From contig CALSSE010000007.1 in assembly GCA_943788935.1 (NCBI GenBank), positions 415,871 through 479,870 of the forward strand: a stretch of 64,000 nt of DNA. The letters run 5' to 3'. This DNA is from an uncultured bacterium (GTDB lineage Bacteria > Myxococcota_A > Bradymonadia > UBA7976 > VGTA01). This document shows, one piece after another, positions 45,513-55,421 of the stretch (positions within the stretch are counted from its first letter, which is position 1; every line of letters begins with the position of its first letter). Under the pieces are notes generated by a model. It did not search any database and was not told the origin of the DNA. It saw only the letters and a list, made by a program, of their open reading frames with translations. A program made the position numbers and the translations under genes.

Positions 45513-46154
45513 AGTTTGATCTTCATCTCTGCGCTGTGGTTATTCCTAACGCTCAGTGCCTGTTCATGGATGAAATCAGATCCTCAAGCAAAGCGACCTA
45601 CAGAGTCATCAGCCTCTTCTTCCTCCGCTGAGCGATCCGATCAGACGCTGAAGTCGCCAAGGTCAGACGAACGATCCTCTATCAGTGAAGCGCTCGGAGA
45701 GTGTGACCCCGCAGAGGGAGTCCAATGGGAAATACATCAGACAGCACTTGAGCTCTGTCGGTTCCCTACCAATACCTTTCGCTGTAAGAGAGTGTTCGCC
45801 GGTGAACTCAGTGGCGCAGAGGTGATAGAGGCGGTCGTAGATGCCCGTCATCATCGACTCATCTGGAGAGGAGTTATCGCCTCAGAAGAGATCCCTAGCG
45901 CCCACTCAGAGAGGATCTATACTAAGACGCGGGTACTCCCTGTTGCAGAAGAGGATAAGCCCACGGTCCCTTGTCGAGCGTTCATTGCTTCTCGAATACA
46001 GAGGGCGCGTAGCTTTAATCTGGTCGATGCGCGTGAAGAAGAATTTGACGAAGCGAGTGAAGATGAGGTCAGATTTGAATACTCGTTAAGCGCTCAACGC
46101 TATCTTGAGGTCGCTCAAGAGGAAGAAGATAACATTAGAGTTCGTCCTCGATAA
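45492..46154 (+). CDS. Lipoprotein of unknown function
   Basis: The product has about 220 residues. After MMSDIHRS it has a hydrophobic stretch and the lipobox TLSAC. A Ser/Lys-rich linker leads to a domain with four Cys (ECDPAEG, LELCRF, RCKRVF, VPCRAF) that may form disulfides. No family is recognised. Three repeated ATG-containing units make the exact start uncertain. Confidence 0.7.
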   Translation: MMSDIHRSLIFISALWLFLTLSACSWMKSDPQAKRPTESSASSSSAERSDQTLKSPRSDERSSISEALGECDPAEGVQWEIHQTALELCRFPTNTFRCKRVFAGELSGAEVIEAVVDARHHRLIWRGVIASEEIPSAHSERIYTKTRVLPVAEEDKPTVPCRAFIASRIQRARSFNLVDAREEEFDEASEDEVRFEYSLSAQRYLEVAQEEEDNIRVRPR

Positions 46155-46222
46155 CGACTCCCCAACCCCCATTCCTCATTTAAACCCATAGATCATTCAA
46201 CTCTTTACCCATGGAGATTACG

Positions 46223-46795
46223 ATGAAGAGACTTTCTCTCTCACTCACATTGCTCACGCTCACTTTCATGAGCGCACTCGTTCCCACACAGCAAGCCCAA
46301 GCGCTCCCGTTTTTGGATGTCGGTCCTAAATTGGGCTATGGAGTCGGGATACTCTCTGGTGATAACACCGAAGATATAGACTCTAATACAACGATCACCG
46401 CTTTTGGCGTGGCAGGCAGCTTTGACGTGGTGATGCTCCAACTCGAAGTCAACGTTCTCTATCTCAAGGCTGCTTATGAGCAGAACATTAACATCTTGGG
46501 CACTAAAACCACCGCCAAAAGTGAGGCAGATTTCTTAGCTATACCCATCATCGGTCGCTTTGACATCTCACCGATACCTATGGTTAAGCTCGCTTTAGGC
46601 GGCGGATATGAGAGACGCTTCTACCTCGGTGATGGTGATAGCCCTGAGCTTAATTATATGCCTCTCTCTGTGAGAGCTGACCTTAAGGTCCCTATGATTG
46701 GTGCGGTGGGTATTGAGGGTAGATTTAACTATCAACTCGGCGATGATGACATTAAAAATAACGAGCTTATGGTCTTTCTCCACGCTTTTCTCTGA
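46223..46795 (+). CDS. Small outer-membrane beta-barrel protein
   Basis: The product has about 190 residues from ATG 46223 (GGAG upstream). The signal peptide (MKRLSLSLTLLTLTFMSALV) is likely cut after AQA. The mature part consists of alternating strands (VGPKLGYGVGIL, VVMLQLEVNVLYL, VKLALGGGYERRFYL, GIEGRFNYQLG) as in OmpW/OprF-like eight-strand barrels. It probably resides in the outer membrane; what it does there is unknown. Confidence 0.8.
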   Translation: MKRLSLSLTLLTLTFMSALVPTQQAQALPFLDVGPKLGYGVGILSGDNTEDIDSNTTITAFGVAGSFDVVMLQLEVNVLYLKAAYEQNINILGTKTTAKSEADFLAIPIIGRFDISPIPMVKLALGGGYERRFYLGDGDSPELNYMPLSVRADLKVPMIGAVGIEGRFNYQLGDDDIKNNELMVFLHAFL

Positions 46796-46819
46796 GCAGC
46801 CTGAATACTCTGAGCTACC

Positions 46820-48055
46820 TTAACCATCAGAATGGAGCACATCTCGGAGAGTTAATAGCTCTCGAATAACCTCTGCATGCAAGCCTCTTCGACTCTTGAG
46901 TGAATCGGGGAGTACATGCCAAGAATAAGTCTCAACCTCTACATGTAGGGGATGTTCAGCGCAGAGATGTGCTTGAGCGCTTGGGTCACGAATGATCGAT
47001 GCGATGCCTCGCCAATGATCGGCAGTGGTACCTAGTCCACTCGCTTGATGAGGATCTTGTTGATGTGAGTCTCGCTCATGAGGGATAGAGAGTGAGCCTC
47101 GCCACCAGATCGGAACATGAAAGTGGCATCTCCACTCTTCAGCGTTAATCCAGGGGAGTGATGGTGAGGTGAGGTGAGGCAGATCAAGGGCCCTTAAGAG
47201 TTCACCTGAGGCAGTTTGGGCTGTTACTTGATGTAGATATCGTGGCTCTGCGAAGTCTAGTAGTTTAGCTCGCTGAGAGAGGTTTGCTGGTTGAGTCAAG
47301 CTGAGGGCATTAGAGATCTGAACCTTATAGATGGGGACTTGGGCCTGAGTGAGCTGAGTCCACGATTGAATAGGGTCCTCAAACGCTAGCGCTTGATGGC
47401 AAGTGTCATAGCACACACCGATATACTTGTGAGCGTGAGGAGATGAGGGCCAGACCACTTCTTCAAAGAAGGGGATCACTTGGGCGACGCTCTCCAGCCG
47501 AGTCCACGGCTCAGGTTCGAGGGCGACACGAATGGAGACACCGGTCTCTTCTTCTAACTCAAAGAGACCGATGGAGAGCTCGGAGAAGCGTCGTCGATAC
47601 TCATCATCTCGACCAGTTTGATCTGCTAAAGAAGGAACGAAGCCACCGGCGACGGTGCTGATGGTCTTCATTTGAGGTCCTGGGAGTTGAGTCATTAATC
47701 GAGCGAGACTCAAAGTATAGCGGACTCTCTCTTCACTAGACCAATCAGGCTCATAGACCCTCTCTTTGACAGAGGGCGCGGCGAAATCTCCGTAGGGAAA
47801 CCCATTCACCGAGAAGACATAGAGGTCTCGATCCCTCATTGCTTGAGAGATGTCAAGAATCGCTTGAGGGTTATCAGATAGCGCATAGACAGACTGAGCT
47901 CCGAGTCTAAGCCCTGAACCAAATGGCTGATGAGCGCTGACCTCAGCCTTAATCTTAGGCAGGTCACTCTCTATGAGCTTCATCAGACTCTCGATCCCTT
48001 CACCGGGATGTACATTAGTGCAATAACTCATCTCTAGATGGGGTAAAGTACGCAT
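46820..48055 (-). CDS. eboE: EboE-like metabolite traffic protein (TIM barrel)
   Basis: The 411-residue protein has the EboE signature: YCTNVHPGEGIESLMKL, FGSGLRLGAQSV, YVFSVNGFPYGDF, VYEPDWSSEERVRYTLSLAR, then GVCYDTCHQALAFEDP and SLPWINAEEWRCHFHVPIWW. The fold is xylose-isomerase-like. EboE belongs to the Ebo cluster (EboA-F), thought to move precursors across the inner membrane, for example in scytonemin synthesis. Here no other ebo gene is present. Its ATG overlaps the stop of the AsmA-like gene (TGATG), so the two are coupled. Confidence 0.88.
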   Translation of the reverse strand: MRTLPHLEMSYCTNVHPGEGIESLMKLIESDLPKIKAEVSAHQPFGSGLRLGAQSVYALSDNPQAILDISQAMRDRDLYVFSVNGFPYGDFAAPSVKERVYEPDWSSEERVRYTLSLARLMTQLPGPQMKTISTVAGGFVPSLADQTGRDDEYRRRFSELSIGLFELEEETGVSIRVALEPEPWTRLESVAQVIPFFEEVVWPSSPHAHKYIGVCYDTCHQALAFEDPIQSWTQLTQAQVPIYKVQISNALSLTQPANLSQRAKLLDFAEPRYLHQVTAQTASGELLRALDLPHLTSPSLPWINAEEWRCHFHVPIWWRGSLSIPHERDSHQQDPHQASGLGTTADHWRGIASIIRDPSAQAHLCAEHPLHVEVETYSWHVLPDSLKSRRGLHAEVIRELLTLRDVLHSDG

Positions 48056-51000
48056 CAGAAAAAGTCCTTGAGTTTGTTTTTCACTTTATCAGCTTTGCGC
48101 TTGGCATCTCGTTTAGCTTTGGCTGTTGCCTTCTCCACTTTTTCTTTAGCTTCTTTAGCTTCTCGCTTAGCGGCCTTTCGAGCGGCTTCGGCTTTGGCTT
48201 TAGCCTCCTTTTCAGCCTGCTGCTTGAGCGAGTTTCCTTTATCCTTAAGCGCTTTGGTGGCTCCTTTTATTTTAGCTTCTGCTTGTTTTTTGACTTTTTT
48301 GATAGTGGATTTAACCTTCTCCTGGCCTTTATTGATCGCCTGTTTTACGCCATCGGGTGCGAATTGTGAGATGCCATAAGCGATCACTGCCGCTCCAATT
48401 AAGCTCGCTGCGCTGAGGCTCTCTATGGATGGGTTGGTGAGCGAACCGCCTAGAGTAAATCCTAAAGGGAACCGTTTAGGAGTGGTGATGTTGGTTTTAA
48501 GCCACTGACTTGCCTTCTTAGCGCTGATATTCAGCTCGCTCTTTAGCTTCATCTCTCCGTTGAGACCGATTTGACCGCTAAGCTGTAAAGGCCCCTCTGG
48601 CGTTTCGGTCTGTAGTCCATCTAAGAATTTAATTTTGCCCTGTTTAATTTTTATTGCACCGCCCACATTTTTCAGTTTGAGATCTTTAGGACGTGACTTA
48701 GGTACTTTGACGATCTTGATACGTTTTTGTAACTCTCCCACCGTAGCTTGAATCAACTTTTGCTTTAAACCTAGATCCTTGATCACTCCTCTTTTAAGAT
48801 TGAAATGTCCTTGACCATCAATCGTGCGTGAGGTGTGCTCCCAATCTAAACCTTTACCCTTGAGTTTAAAGCCTCCGCTCAAGCGACCTTCTACTCGAGA
48901 ATCTTTTTTGAGCGCCTGCTGAGCTCTGGCGAGATCAATGCGGTCTACGTCAAGTTCTGCTGACCAAGTGCTCTCATTGGCGTTCGGCTTGAGATTAATG
49001 ATCAGTGGATGAAAATTCAGTTTCCCCTTCATGGTCTTCACTGTGCATTCTCTTAGGGTGAGAGCTTGATCAGTGGCTCTGAGATCAAGAGAGAGGTCTC
49101 TGAATGTTACCCCTCTCGCTTGTCCACGCTTTATTTTAACCTCACCTTTGAAGGAGAAGGGAGGCGTCTCAGCGCTCGAACGGTCTCCTCGTTGAATCGT
49201 CTTAGAGTCTTCAGTCTGAGTGATAGACGATGCTCTCCCTGATGACTCTTCCCCTGAGCTCTCTCGAGCTGGAAAGAGCTTGTCGAAGTCAAATTGAGAG
49301 GCTTTGAGGTTGAAAGTAATCAGAGGAGAGCTCGGGGAGCTTAGGTGGAGATCGGCTCTTATTTTATTGTGAGGACTTTTCAATGCTAAATTGTTCAGAT
49401 CGACGGTGAGGTCAGAGGCAGGATCTGCTCCTCCATTGACATTGAGAGTAAAGCCTAATCGTCCTCTCTTTATATCCGGTCCGAGGCTCTTAGCGGCACC
49501 AAACATACCCAAGGTTTTAGTGAGCTTGGTGGGTGGGAGCTTAGCGGTGAGATGAAAACCAGAAGCATCATGTCTCCCTATCCCCTTGAGTCTGAGGTCA
49601 GCGAGGAGAATAGAGAGCTGGGGAATATCGAAGCGATGACCCACTTTAGTTGCCTCTAACTCGATATCAAACTTAACGCCACGAGGTTTGACGAAAGCCT
49701 CGCCCAATTTAATGTCTAGAGAGCTTAAGTTACTATCAAAAAGGGCACTGAAATCTCCACCAGGGATTTGTGTGTACCTCATGATGACTCCCCCGCTCCC
49801 CATGATCTTAATCTCATCAGTATCTAAGTGAGCGCCACCAATAGAGAGTCGGGCTTCAAAATCGATTCGGGGAGCAGTCTTATCCATTTGCAGCGCTAGA
49901 GTGCTCTCAAGACCTATTCTCCCCTCTATTTTTTGCTCCATCTTGTTGATCGATTGACGAACGCTAGGAATAAATTTAGCGAGTTGTGCGAGGCTCACTT
50001 CACTGAGCTGAGTCTCAGTATTGAGGGATGGGCCTTGTCCGTTAAGAGAGACTAGCCCCTGGGTAGAGAGTCGAGCCTCTCCGAGAGTGAGCGTGAGGGC
50101 TCTAATGTTTAATCGTTTAGGTGAGACTCTGAGCTTAGCTCTCACATTTAAGGGGTCCTTGGAGGTCTTCACAAATAGATCGGGGAGATTCAGGTTCGTT
50201 TTATTCAGGTCTAAGAGGAGCTCTAGTGATTGATCCGCCTCAGCACCTGTGGTGTTCACTGAAAAGTTTATGGGGCCTTCTATCTTAGCGCCTTGAGGTA
50301 GATTTGACGCGATATGAGGAGCGAGGGCAAAGATCCTTGTGACATTTATCCCTGAACTTCGCGCTTTTAAACCATCGAGCATAAGTTGATCGGCGCTCTG
50401 ATATATGTCCCCGCTGAGTTGAACCTCCATTTGATTCACCCCGAGCTTCGTCTCTCCGAGGCTGAGCTTGATTCGGTCACTTTGAAGGTCTACTTGTAGT
50501 TGAGGGGCGATATTAATATCGACGCTCTGGCCTATTGTGCCCTGGCCTGTCCTTAAACCTTTGAGGCTCCATTCACCCTTAACAGAGATTGCTTTCGCGG
50601 GCTTAAGGCTCACTTCGATATGACCTCCACTAGTCGCTTCACCGATCAGTGAAGCTATCTCCGGACTCAGCGAGGAGAGTAAGGAGAGATCTATGGCGCT
50701 AGCGTTTACCTTAAACTGTAATGGAAAGGGAGGACTGAACGAAGAGTGAGCTGTCTCTAGGTCTTCTTTGGGTTCATCTTTACTGCCCTTTAGAGTCTGA
50801 AGCCACTTATCATAAGGACCAACATTGAGTTCACTGGTAAAGTTACCCTCGGCTCCCATCACCTGACCATTGAGTGTAGCGATGACCTGACGAGTCGGCT
50901 CCATAACAGGGAAATCCAGGTCGAGAGCGATGAGGGTAACTGGCCCTGTAGTGCGTGTATCTAGCTTATCATCGAGCGTAACTCGTACATCTCTAAGGTG

Positions 51001-51552
51001 TACCTCACCTATGTGAAGACTCTTGAGAAGCGCTAAGAGCTCTTCTCCCGATGCCTGATCGTCACTCTGCTCTTTCAGCATAGGCTCATCTTCAATAGAT
51101 ACTGATGGGGTTTTCTGTGAGTGAGTGGGTGAGCTTGACTCTAGGTTCCATACTCCCTGGCTGTCTCTCACTAAGTTAATGTGTATTCCGGAGACCGTCG
51201 CTTCATTGATCTCTATTTTTTGACCGAAGCTGATCAGCGCTTGAAGTGTATCGAGCTCAACCTCAAGTGACTCGACTTTGAGAAGATCATCAACTTCCAT
51301 AGACTCAAGCTCAAACACTAGCCAAGGGAAGGCTTGAGCTTTGACTCGCTCTACCTTGAAATCTCGGCCAAGATCGTGACTAATGGCCGTCTCTATTTGA
51401 TCGAGATAAGCATTAAGTAATGTAGTCGCAGCCCCACTTAAGATCACAAATGAGATGACGACTAGAATCAAGATTACCCCAGAAACCCATTTAATACCGC
51501 GTCGGAGGGCTGTCTTCCATAGGGGAGTAGGCGCGCTGTCTTTGATGATCAT
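48055..51552 (-). CDS. AsmA-family inner-membrane protein
   Basis: The 1165-residue protein has an N-terminal membrane helix (VSGVILILVVISFVILSG) with the AsmA-type phrase LGRDFKVERVKAQAFPWLVF. A very long beta-rich periplasmic region follows (repeated VDLxxLxL strands, GLDWEHTSRTIDGQGHFNLK), as in AsmA/TamB-type lipid-transfer proteins. A short hydrophobic segment (SLIGAAVIAYGISQF) precedes a C-terminal Lys/Ala coiled coil (KAAKREAKEAKEKVEKA). It probably moves phospholipids between membranes. It is translationally coupled to EboE downstream. The coiled-coil tail is unusual for the family. Confidence 0.88.
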   Translation of the reverse strand: MIIKDSAPTPLWKTALRRGIKWVSGVILILVVISFVILSGAATTLLNAYLDQIETAISHDLGRDFKVERVKAQAFPWLVFELESMEVDDLLKVESLEVELDTLQALISFGQKIEINEATVSGIHINLVRDSQGVWNLESSSPTHSQKTPSVSIEDEPMLKEQSDDQASGEELLALLKSLHIGEVHLRDVRVTLDDKLDTRTTGPVTLIALDLDFPVMEPTRQVIATLNGQVMGAEGNFTSELNVGPYDKWLQTLKGSKDEPKEDLETAHSSFSPPFPLQFKVNASAIDLSLLSSLSPEIASLIGEATSGGHIEVSLKPAKAISVKGEWSLKGLRTGQGTIGQSVDINIAPQLQVDLQSDRIKLSLGETKLGVNQMEVQLSGDIYQSADQLMLDGLKARSSGINVTRIFALAPHIASNLPQGAKIEGPINFSVNTTGAEADQSLELLLDLNKTNLNLPDLFVKTSKDPLNVRAKLRVSPKRLNIRALTLTLGEARLSTQGLVSLNGQGPSLNTETQLSEVSLAQLAKFIPSVRQSINKMEQKIEGRIGLESTLALQMDKTAPRIDFEARLSIGGAHLDTDEIKIMGSGGVIMRYTQIPGGDFSALFDSNLSSLDIKLGEAFVKPRGVKFDIELEATKVGHRFDIPQLSILLADLRLKGIGRHDASGFHLTAKLPPTKLTKTLGMFGAAKSLGPDIKRGRLGFTLNVNGGADPASDLTVDLNNLALKSPHNKIRADLHLSSPSSPLITFNLKASQFDFDKLFPARESSGEESSGRASSITQTEDSKTIQRGDRSSAETPPFSFKGEVKIKRGQARGVTFRDLSLDLRATDQALTLRECTVKTMKGKLNFHPLIINLKPNANESTWSAELDVDRIDLARAQQALKKDSRVEGRLSGGFKLKGKGLDWEHTSRTIDGQGHFNLKRGVIKDLGLKQKLIQATVGELQKRIKIVKVPKSRPKDLKLKNVGGAIKIKQGKIKFLDGLQTETPEGPLQLSGQIGLNGEMKLKSELNISAKKASQWLKTNITTPKRFPLGFTLGGSLTNPSIESLSAASLIGAAVIAYGISQFAPDGVKQAINKGQEKVKSTIKKVKKQAEAKIKGATKALKDKGNSLKQQAEKEAKAKAEAARKAAKREAKEAKEKVEKATAKAKRDAKRKADKVKNKLKDFF

Positions 51553-51629
51553 ATTTTTAGATTCCGATGGGGTAATAAGCGAAATGAAGGGAGAATGTCT
51601 GAGTGATTGATTACCTGATCACATCACCA

Positions 51630-52529
51630 CTACTTTGAGGGGTGAACATCGCCCCATAAAGAGAGCTCTCTTAGCCTCACTTCTACCCATTGTAAAAGGT
51701 GATGATTAAATCGGGGGGCGGTAAATTGATGGTCATCAATTTCTCGTATCCATGATAGAGACTTGAGTGTAGATGACAAATAATATGTTGTGCGCTCGGT
51801 CTCCGTCGTCCCTACAAGAGGTAGCTTAGTCTCGATCACTTCAGCGCCATATTTTCGAAATAGATCGATCAAAATCGATCGGGTGATCCCCGGGAGACAG
51901 CTACCGTTTGCTTCAGGGGTGAACCAGCGTAGGCCTCTTAGCGGTGCGAGCTCTCTCCGCTGTAGCTTCAAGAGGATCGACTCTTCATGAGCAAGTCGTT
52001 CAAGTCGCCAAAAATTAGAGTGACTTGACTCCAAGGGATATCCCTCTAGATCACATAAGAGTAGCTCGTCACATCGTAAGCTCTCTATAAGCCGTTGCCA
52101 ACTCTCTCGCGCTGTATGCTTGGCTTCTGCGCTGTAGCCAAGAGGGTCATATACACTCTTTAAAGACCTTGAGGAGCTCACATAGGAGAGGTCGAGTGCA
52201 TTCACTTGAACTGAGATATCAAGATCTATGGATAAGTAACATCGGACTACCTGTTCAAGCAGTATCATCTTTGGTTGCCTCAATAAGGACAGATCTAGTC
52301 TCTGAGTAAGCTCGTGTAAGCAGCGCTCTTTTACTTGGGAGTGGAGTCGCTCTCTCTCTCTCTCTGACAGTAGCGCTCCCCTCGATCCGCCAACACTCTT
52401 ACGTAGAATCTCACAAGAGCGGATCAGTCTAGAGAGGTGTTGGTCGAAGGCCCTTATACGTCCGTCATACGTTCTCATCGTCTCGAAGGCGAGAGGGAGG
52501 GGAGAGGTGATGGTTATCGTTTTTATCAT
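51630..52529 (-). CDS. PLP-dependent class IV aminotransferase/lyase-like enzyme
   Basis: The 299-residue protein has the fold IV pattern: FETMRTYDGRIRAFDQHLSR near the start, the likely PLP lysine in AEAKHTARESW, LLLCDLEGYPLESSHSNFW and WFTPEANGSCLPGITRSILID. This matches branched-chain aminotransferases and 4-amino-4-deoxychorismate lyase (PabC); the short first segment suits PabC better. The substrate cannot be told from the sequence. It is followed, 77 bases downstream, by the AsmA-like gene. Confidence 0.8.
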   Translation of the reverse strand: MIKTITITSPLPLAFETMRTYDGRIRAFDQHLSRLIRSCEILRKSVGGSRGALLSERERERLHSQVKERCLHELTQRLDLSLLRQPKMILLEQVVRCYLSIDLDISVQVNALDLSYVSSSRSLKSVYDPLGYSAEAKHTARESWQRLIESLRCDELLLCDLEGYPLESSHSNFWRLERLAHEESILLKLQRRELAPLRGLRWFTPEANGSCLPGITRSILIDLFRKYGAEVIETKLPLVGTTETERTTYYLSSTLKSLSWIREIDDHQFTAPRFNHHLLQWVEVRLRELSLWGDVHPSK

Positions 52530-52659
52530 TAGAAACTAAAGAGTACCTCTACTTTGATCTTGGGCATAGATCGGATGAGTCTTAAATCGGAAGTCGCAAT
52601 TTGCCCCTGCCCATGATAGTGAATGCAAGTAAATCAGCGATAGCAGATAGGAGTCCTGT

Positions 52660-53760
52660 TTGGATAATGTGACAGCTGCTCAACTTCTCGTTGTAGATCG
52701 AAGGTCTAAAGCACGTCGATGGTTAGATAGGTTAATAGGTAAAGTTTTTAGTGCCTCGATGTACTCTATCGCTGCCCTCGCCAAGAATCTACCATGGGCG
52801 AAACGTCGTCTAAGAAAAGTTCAGTGTTTAAAAGATATATCATATGAGGATAGGTCCTCTAGTCAGCGTTTAGATATATATGCCCCGCTCTCTTATATCG
52901 CTCCACAGTGGATAGACGAGACTGCTCCGCTAGCTTCTCTTGAGCCAGAAGAGATCGCTCCAGTGACCGATCGATTACCATTTGTGCTCTATATTCACGG
53001 TGGTGGCTTTAGAACTCTGTCTAAAGAGACTCATTGGTCCTTTGGTTTACAACTCGCTGAAGAGGGCTTTGTTGTCTTCATGATTGACTACAGGCTCACC
53101 CCAGATCATCCTTGTCCAGCCGCTTTAGAGGACTGTGCATCAGCGCTCGATTGGATTCTTAATCACCATGAAACGCTTAATATAGATCTAGAAAGGGGTA
53201 TGATCGCCGGAGAGTCGGCGGGCGGACACCTCACCCTCGCCTTGACTCTAGCTCTTGTCCGACCTGACCCCGCTCCATGGGCTGAGAAGGTATTTCGACA
53301 TCAGTGGGTCCCTAAGATGATCGCTCCTGCGTGTGCCTTTTTAGATATTATCAGCGCCAAGAGATCACCGGGTGAGATCGCTTCATTTTACCAAAGCCGT
53401 CTGGACGCTCTTGGAAGAGCTTATCTAAAAAACTGCCCTCGACCTGAGCTCGCCCTACCTTTAACAGAGCTGGAAGACAATAGAGACTTCGTTAGACCAT
53501 TCCCTCCAACATTGGTGACCGTTGGGGAGAAGGATATCATCCTCAAAGACAGTGAGCGCTTAGCAGATATCTTACTGTTGAGAGGGATTAAGCACCAATT
53601 GATCACATATCCCGGAGGCATTCATGCCTTTCATGCTGTGATCTCTCATCCACTCGCGAAGAAGTGTTGGAGAGATCATATGGTCTATTGGTTCGAGTGT
53701 CTCGAGAGTACACAGCACATCGATATAGCTGAGGAACTAAATGAGAGTGTTCACACTTAA
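52660..53760 (+). CDS. Alpha/beta hydrolase (HSL/BD-FAE-like esterase)
   Basis: The 366-residue protein starts at TTG 52660, supported by AGGAG six bases upstream. It has the oxyanion motif YIHGGGFRTLS, the nucleophile GESAGGH, the acid in VTVGEKD and the His in GGIHAFHAV, in the order of hormone-sensitive-lipase-like esterases. The substrate is unknown. The next gene starts 16 bases after its stop. Confidence 0.88.
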   Translation: MDNVTAAQLLVVDRRSKARRWLDRLIGKVFSASMYSIAALAKNLPWAKRRLRKVQCLKDISYEDRSSSQRLDIYAPLSYIAPQWIDETAPLASLEPEEIAPVTDRLPFVLYIHGGGFRTLSKETHWSFGLQLAEEGFVVFMIDYRLTPDHPCPAALEDCASALDWILNHHETLNIDLERGMIAGESAGGHLTLALTLALVRPDPAPWAEKVFRHQWVPKMIAPACAFLDIISAKRSPGEIASFYQSRLDALGRAYLKNCPRPELALPLTELEDNRDFVRPFPPTLVTVGEKDIILKDSERLADILLLRGIKHQLITYPGGIHAFHAVISHPLAKKCWRDHMVYWFECLESTQHIDIAEELNESVHT

Positions 53761-53776
53761 TCAGGGAGGAGATGGC

Positions 53777-55417
53777 ATGAAGCAGAGGTACTCAGAGGGA
53801 ATGATGAGAATCATGTCACGAGCGATACTAGGGCTCTCTCTCCTCTTAACTCTGACCACAGTGTCCTCAACTTCGGCGAAGAGTTTAGATCCATATCAGA
53901 TCTCTTCTCTCGGAGATCAGAGTACCGTTCAGATTCAGGTCAAAAACTTTGGATCTAGCGAGAGACGATTTAAGATAGGCCCACAAACGGGCATTCTCAT
54001 AGAAAGGGAAATCTCTGCCTACGGCGCTCATGAGTATCTCCTTCAATGTCTTAAGAGAAATGATGTACAGAGTTCTCCAAAGCTCAGCTTTATCCTTGGT
54101 GAACAAGAGGCAAAACTCTATGACTGGGTGACTCGAAGCGAAGATCCTAAAAAGGTGATCTGGAATCGAGGGTCACTTCAGAGTTCTAATCAGTTAAAGT
54201 GGTCTCTAAGAAAGACGTTAGAAGGCCTCTATAAACGGCCTGTTCGCTCGGTGAGGACCGATACCTTCGTTACCCAATTAAGCGCCTGGGCAAGAACAGA
54301 GATATTTTTGACCTCTCTTAAGGCATTAGGAGACCTCTCCGACCAGCAGCTCTTCATCCTTAAGATGATGGTGACCTCGGGGATGACCTTAGTCATTGGC
54401 ACAGGGGATATGGAAGGAGATGAAAAGCTCATTCAGAGATTCACTCCGGTCAGCTTAGGACAGGTAAAGACTACGAGTGGAGCATTGTTAGAACAGCTCC
54501 CGCGAGTTTCATCTTATCGACGTCTCTTTCCTCGAGGGGCTGTGGCACCTATCGTGGTCGCTGATGGAGAGACGATCGCTGTTGAGAGTCACCTTGGTCT
54601 CGGCAGAGTAAGGGTATTGGCGGTCAGGTTGAACGAGATTACTAAGGGGGAGACAGCCAAGCGTATTTTAAGCAGTGATTGGAGTGCGCGTGGACAACTT
54701 GAAGAGTGGCTTGATTTGACGATGCCTCCGTTGACAGAATCTCCGAGACTTTTAAATGACAACGTATGGTTGATGCTCTTTTTAATCCCCCTGTTTTTCC
54801 GATATGCATCGGGGAGATGGCGAATGATTGCAGGAGGAACATTAGTATGGATCATGATCTCTTTATTACGACCCCCGCTGTTTGTGCCTACCTCTGTAAG
54901 TCGAGCTCATCTCCTTTATCTCCCTATGGATGAAGGAGCGATGATTCTCTCTCAAGTTGATCTCAACTCTTTTGATCGAGGCGGACGAGCTGAGCCTATA
55001 AAAGCAGAGCAAATAGCACTTGTGAGCGCTGAAACAGAAGGAGCATGTCTCATACATGACCTCACTGAGCCGCTAGAGAGTCGCTCTCGAGAGTCCGGTT
55101 CATCGGTATCTACTCTCCAAACTCGAGGGTGGTGGGTGATTGAGAGTGACCTCGGTGAACGTCAGCGATTTAAGTATATCGCTTTCGCTCCTAGGATCCC
55201 TCGACCACACCTTGTCATTGATGATGATATGATATCCGAGTGGCCACCGGGTCCGTGGAGCGGTGCTGTTATAGAGGCACTCGCACCCTTAGAGACAGAT
55301 TTGCCGATCCCGGTAGACTTAAAAGGTGTTAAGGCTTGGCGTTTACCCATGCAATCACCTAAAGAGATAGAACCTCCTCTTGTATATCACCAACAGCCGA
55401 TGAGAGATGAGGAGTGA
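53777..55417 (+). CDS. Exported membrane protein of unknown function
   Basis: The product has 546 residues from ATG 53777 (GGAGGAG seven bases upstream). The signal peptide (LGLSLLLTLTTVSSTSA) is followed by a beta-rich domain, a central part with GMTLVIGTGDMEGDEKL, two membrane helices at about 330-385 (NVWLMLFLIPLFFRYA, MIAGGTLVWIMISLL) and a C-terminal part with PRPHLVIDDDMISEWPPG. The layout recalls envelope proteins with a Rossmann-like lumenal domain. Family not recognised. It overlaps the ribosome site of the next small gene. Confidence 0.72.
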   Translation: MKQRYSEGMMRIMSRAILGLSLLLTLTTVSSTSAKSLDPYQISSLGDQSTVQIQVKNFGSSERRFKIGPQTGILIEREISAYGAHEYLLQCLKRNDVQSSPKLSFILGEQEAKLYDWVTRSEDPKKVIWNRGSLQSSNQLKWSLRKTLEGLYKRPVRSVRTDTFVTQLSAWARTEIFLTSLKALGDLSDQQLFILKMMVTSGMTLVIGTGDMEGDEKLIQRFTPVSLGQVKTTSGALLEQLPRVSSYRRLFPRGAVAPIVVADGETIAVESHLGLGRVRVLAVRLNEITKGETAKRILSSDWSARGQLEEWLDLTMPPLTESPRLLNDNVWLMLFLIPLFFRYASGRWRMIAGGTLVWIMISLLRPPLFVPTSVSRAHLLYLPMDEGAMILSQVDLNSFDRGGRAEPIKAEQIALVSAETEGACLIHDLTEPLESRSRESGSSVSTLQTRGWWVIESDLGERQRFKYIAFAPRIPRPHLVIDDDMISEWPPGPWSGAVIEALAPLETDLPIPVDLKGVKAWRLPMQSPKEIEPPLVYHQQPMRDEE

Positions 55418-55421
55418 AGTG

